NCBI GenBank assembly: GCA_023137315.1
Contig: JAGLPP010000126.1
Coordinates: 1 to 33,533 of the forward strand
Direction: 5' to 3'
Source: Bacteriovoracaceae bacterium
GTDB lineage: Bacteria; Bdellovibrionota; Bacteriovoracia; Bacteriovoracales; Bacteriovoracaceae
Length of the DNA: 33,533 bases
Under the pieces are notes generated by a model. That model had not been told where the DNA came from. It did not search any database and was given only the letters and a program-made list of their open reading frames with translations. The translations under genes were made by a program, and so were the position numbers. Below are positions 31,606-33,533 of this stretch, piece by piece (the stretch's first letter is position 1; each line of letters opens with the position of its first letter).

Positions 31606-32685
31606 ATGACAAAGGTTGGATTTGTCGGATGGCGTGGCATGGTGGGCCATGTTCTTATGGATAGAATGAATGAGGAAGGTGATTTATCACGGATTAATCC
31701 CGATTTTTTTTCCACATCAACTCCTGGACAAAAAGGCCCTCAAGATCAAATTTTAAAGGATGCCTTTTCCATTGATGAGCTTTCACAGATGGATATTATT
31801 TGCACTTGCCAGGGGAGTGATTATACAAACAAGGTTTATCCTGAATTAAAAAGAAGAGATTGGAATGGATACTGGCTGGATAGCTCATCGGCCATGCGAA
31901 TGAATGAAAATGCCGTGATTATTCTTGATCCGGTTAATGGAAATGTCATTGATCGCGCGATTGATCAAGGCATTAAGATTTTTGTCGGCGGTAATTGTAC
32001 TGTCAGCCTTATGTTGATGGCCATAGGAGGACTTTTTAAGGAAAATCTTGTGGATTGGGTGAGTACGATGACCTATCAGGCGGCTTCCGGCGCAGGCGCA
32101 AGACATATGTTCGAGCTGATGGATCAAATGTCTTTTCTTGCAGGCAGCGCTGTTGATAACAAGGATGCTCTTTCGCTTGGTAAACTTGTTCAGAAAAATA
32201 TGGAGCATGCTTCATTTCCAACCGGGAATTTCAATGCACCATTGGCGGCAAGTCTGATCCCGTGGATTGACGATGGGATGAAAGACGGTCGGACAAAAGA
32301 GGAATGGAAAGGTGAGGTCGAGCTTAATAAAATTTTGGGATTAAAACCGCCAGTGCCGGTTGATGGCATCTGTGTGCGGGTTGGTGCTTTTCGTTCACAT
32401 AGTCAGGCACTTACCATAAAACTTAAAAGAGATGTATCCATAGCGTCTATTGAGGATATCGTAAAAAATTCAAATAAATGGGTGAAAGTTATTCCAAATG
32501 AAAAAAAACAAACCCTGGATAAGCTCACTCCGGCAGCGGTTAGCGGGACGCTGGATATTCCTGTTGGAAGAATGAGAAAAATGACTATTGGAAAGGAATA
32601 TCTGACATTGTTTACAGTGGGAGATCAGCTTTTGTGGGGGGCCGCAGAGCCAATACGAAGAATGCTCGGGATTTTGTGTCGATAG
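31606..32685 (+). CDS. asd: Aspartate-semialdehyde dehydrogenase
   Basis: Asd makes aspartate semialdehyde for lysine, threonine and methionine synthesis. The 359-residue protein begins MTKVGFVGWRGMVGHVLMDR, the NADP-binding start of the enterobacterial-type enzyme. It has the nucleophile Cys131 in GGNCTVSL, the YQAASGAGARHM segment and the late active-site His in GAFRSHSQALTIKL. The ATG at 31606 follows GGGG at five bases; a GTG two codons earlier overlaps that site. The last codons (IRRMLGILCR) lie within a sequence repeated 633 bases downstream at 33286, so the 3' end of this gene is a junction of an inserted islet. Confidence 0.96.
   Translation: MTKVGFVGWRGMVGHVLMDRMNEEGDLSRINPDFFSTSTPGQKGPQDQILKDAFSIDELSQMDIICTCQGSDYTNKVYPELKRRDWNGYWLDSSSAMRMNENAVIILDPVNGNVIDRAIDQGIKIFVGGNCTVSLMLMAIGGLFKENLVDWVSTMTYQAASGAGARHMFELMDQMSFLAGSAVDNKDALSLGKLVQKNMEHASFPTGNFNAPLAASLIPWIDDGMKDGRTKEEWKGEVELNKILGLKPPVPVDGICVRVGAFRSHSQALTIKLKRDVSIASIEDIVKNSNKWVKVIPNEKKQTLDKLTPAAVSGTLDIPVGRMRKMTIGKEYLTLFTVGDQLLWGAAEPIRRMLGILCR
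32653..32683. repeat. Direct repeat, left copy (inside the asd 3' end)
   Basis: A 23-base exact core, ATACGAAGAATGCTCGGGATTTT in two parts (32653-32672 then 32673-32675), is followed by 8 bases with 2 mismatches. It is identical over 29 of 31 bases to 33286-33316. It encodes the last residues of Asd, up to two bases before the end of the stop codon. Confidence 0.85.
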
Positions 32686-32837
32686 CCATGGTTCCATACA
32701 GATACTAAAGCTTTTACATACTAACAAATTTTTGCTTGATCGGGTACGATGCGAGGTGCTACAAGTCTCTTTGTTCACACATATTGGTAACATTCTCAAC
32801 AGAAGAACCAGATACCAGTATTTTGGAGGAAAATATT

Positions 32838-33272
32838 ATGAAAAAACTACTATTATTTGTATTATTGCTGACTACAACAATTGCATTTGCAAATGAAAAC
32901 CGCTGCGGAAAGATTTATGTATCAAGTAGTTCTGGCGAGATAATGGAGTCATTAGATCAGGCAAATATCAAATATGAACTAGTTGATGGTGCTTACGACG
33001 CAGAGCAGAGACTTGAAAACACAGATATTTATCTAGAAATGTGGTATTACGAAACAAATCATAGAAATTTTACAACATTATGGAATCACAAAACTGTTGT
33101 TTATTTTGGAATCAAGACCTTGGAAATGACAAACAATCAATTAACAGAAATAGATGAAAAGAAAGCAAAAGCTTCGTACTATAGAGACATAGATGGTTTG
33201 CAAAAAGTCGAAAACAAAATCATGGCCAATACCAGCAAAGTTATAAATCAATTAAAAGAATACTGCAATTAA
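32838..33272 (+). CDS. Small secreted protein in the asd islet
   Basis: The 144-residue product begins MKKLLLFVLLLTTTIAFA, a clear signal peptide cut after Ala18. The mature part has two Cys (ENRCGKIYV near the start and KEYCN at the very end) that could pair, and an alpha/beta look (KIYVSSSSGEIMESLDQANIKYE, then VVYFGIKTLEMT). The ATG at 32838 follows GGAGG. Codon use is much richer in A-ending codons (CTA, ATA, ACA, GAA, AAA) than in neighbouring genes, which fits recent transfer. The gene stands alone between two direct copies of the asd 3' end. No family is recognised. Confidence 0.8.
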   Translation: MKKLLLFVLLLTTTIAFANENRCGKIYVSSSSGEIMESLDQANIKYELVDGAYDAEQRLENTDIYLEMWYYETNHRNFTTLWNHKTVVYFGIKTLEMTNNQLTEIDEKKAKASYYRDIDGLQKVENKIMANTSKVINQLKEYCN

Positions 33273-33285
33273 ACATATAGGGCTG

Positions 33286-33316
33286 ATACGAAGAATGCTC
33301 GGGATTTTATATCGAT
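33286..33316. repeat. Direct repeat, right copy (displaced asd 3' end)
   Basis: It matches 32653-32683 in 29 of 31 bases and in the asd frame still reads IRRMLGILYR. It runs directly into a terminator hairpin, as expected if this was the original downstream flank of asd. Confidence 0.85.
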
Positions 33317-33332
33317 TCCCGTTGTTTTTTTT
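33300..33332 (+). terminator. Rho-independent terminator overlapping the right repeat
   Basis: CGGGA (33300-33304) pairs with TCCCG (33317-33321) over a 12-base loop and is followed by TTGTTTTTTTT. The stem is short but the T-run is strong. It now ends the islet gene; before insertion it would have ended asd. Confidence 0.55.
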
Positions 33333-33390
33333 GAGTTCTGGAAAAATTGTGTGATGCCTTTTTTGATAGACGCTCCAGGTAACTGGATGC

Positions 33391-33533
33391 TCAAATTTCA
33401 AAACTTATAATATATTCGGTGTTTTCAGGAAGACTTAGTTTTGGGGGAGAGATATCCCATTTCCCAGAAATCTTCATTTCTTTTAATGACAGTTCGAGAT
33501 GGCACATTGCAATTCCCACATCAATGTGTTGCA
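33391..33533 (-). CDS. C-terminal fragment of a probable nitroreductase-family protein (runs off the window)
   Basis: On the minus strand the last 46 codons before a TGA at 33391-33393 are open to the window edge. They read QHIDVGIAMCHLELSLKEMK, then ISGKWDISPP and a C-terminus in EYIISFEI. The pattern [DE]xGIAMCHxELxxKExxxxGKW followed by a terminal YI[IV] strand is that of the C-terminal end of a nitroreductase-like flavoprotein family. This is pattern recognition on a short piece, so the family call is moderate. It converges with the islet gene. Confidence 0.6.
   Translation of the reverse strand, partial: QHIDVGIAMCHLELSLKEMKISGKWDISPPKLSLPENTEYIISFEI

Noticed and set aside
1-33533. CRISPR array, prophage or insertion sequence.
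   Set aside because: No regularly spaced repeats, transposase, capsid or packaging genes were seen on either strand.

Overview
The window reads as a piece of a bacterial chromosome of moderately low G+C. It comes from a Gram-negative organism: there are outer-membrane beta-barrels, lipoproteins, a WaaA/KdtA-like Kdo transferase and a LolC/E-like permease. Several things fit a Bdellovibrio-and-like (Bdellovibrionota, Bacteriovorax-type) predator: secreted trypsin-like proteases with a VVYG[DE]DNR motif, GYF_2-type membrane proteins, a receiver-TPR protein, FecR-domain and TPR-barrel proteins, and many small lipoproteins. That placement is inference from gene style. No rRNA or other phylogenetic marker is present to prove it.

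Layout. 41-3847 (minus): tmk, a GYF-like membrane protein, a 47-residue putative lipoprotein with its own sigma-54-like promoter and terminator, a porin-like barrel and a 60-residue lipoprotein. 4020-7031 (plus): a tightly overlapped three-gene operon (WaaA-like transferase, a Rossmann-type protein of unknown function, a Flp/class III pilin-like peptide), closed by a bidirectional terminator shared with an outer-membrane barrel gene at 7121-8194. 8464-10968 (plus): a pseudo-receiver/TPR protein followed by a LolC/E-type permease. 10991-14174 (minus): tex, a small secreted protein and tRNA-Met(CAT). 14253-19081: tilS, ogt (convergent), then ftsH-folP. 19204-25189 (plus): a secretion-rich block with two paralogous S1 proteases and an S8 subtilase, interleaved with a Cys-rich Sel1-like protein, a VOC-fold protein and pyrC. 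25213-29185: a Xer-type tyrosine recombinase, divergent from a FecR-domain protein and a TPR/beta-barrel protein. 29188-32685: a diaminopimelate/lysine block, dapB-dapA-dapD (minus) divergent from asd (plus), with interlocked promoters. 32653-33316: a 633-bp islet bounded by an imperfect direct repeat of the asd 3' end, carrying one A-rich secreted-protein gene. The last 140 bases hold the C-terminus of a probable nitroreductase-family protein.

How the genes work together. dapB, dapA, dapD and asd supply meso-diaminopimelate for peptidoglycan and lysine. tmk, pyrC and folP serve nucleotide and folate synthesis. ftsH, tex, tilS and ogt are housekeeping quality-control, RNA and DNA functions. 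The accessory character lies in the secreted protease cluster, the FecR/TPR-barrel pair, the envelope operon at 4020-7031 and the asd islet. Where a ribosome-binding site decided the start codon, this is stated in the entry; several starts differ from the longest possible frame.
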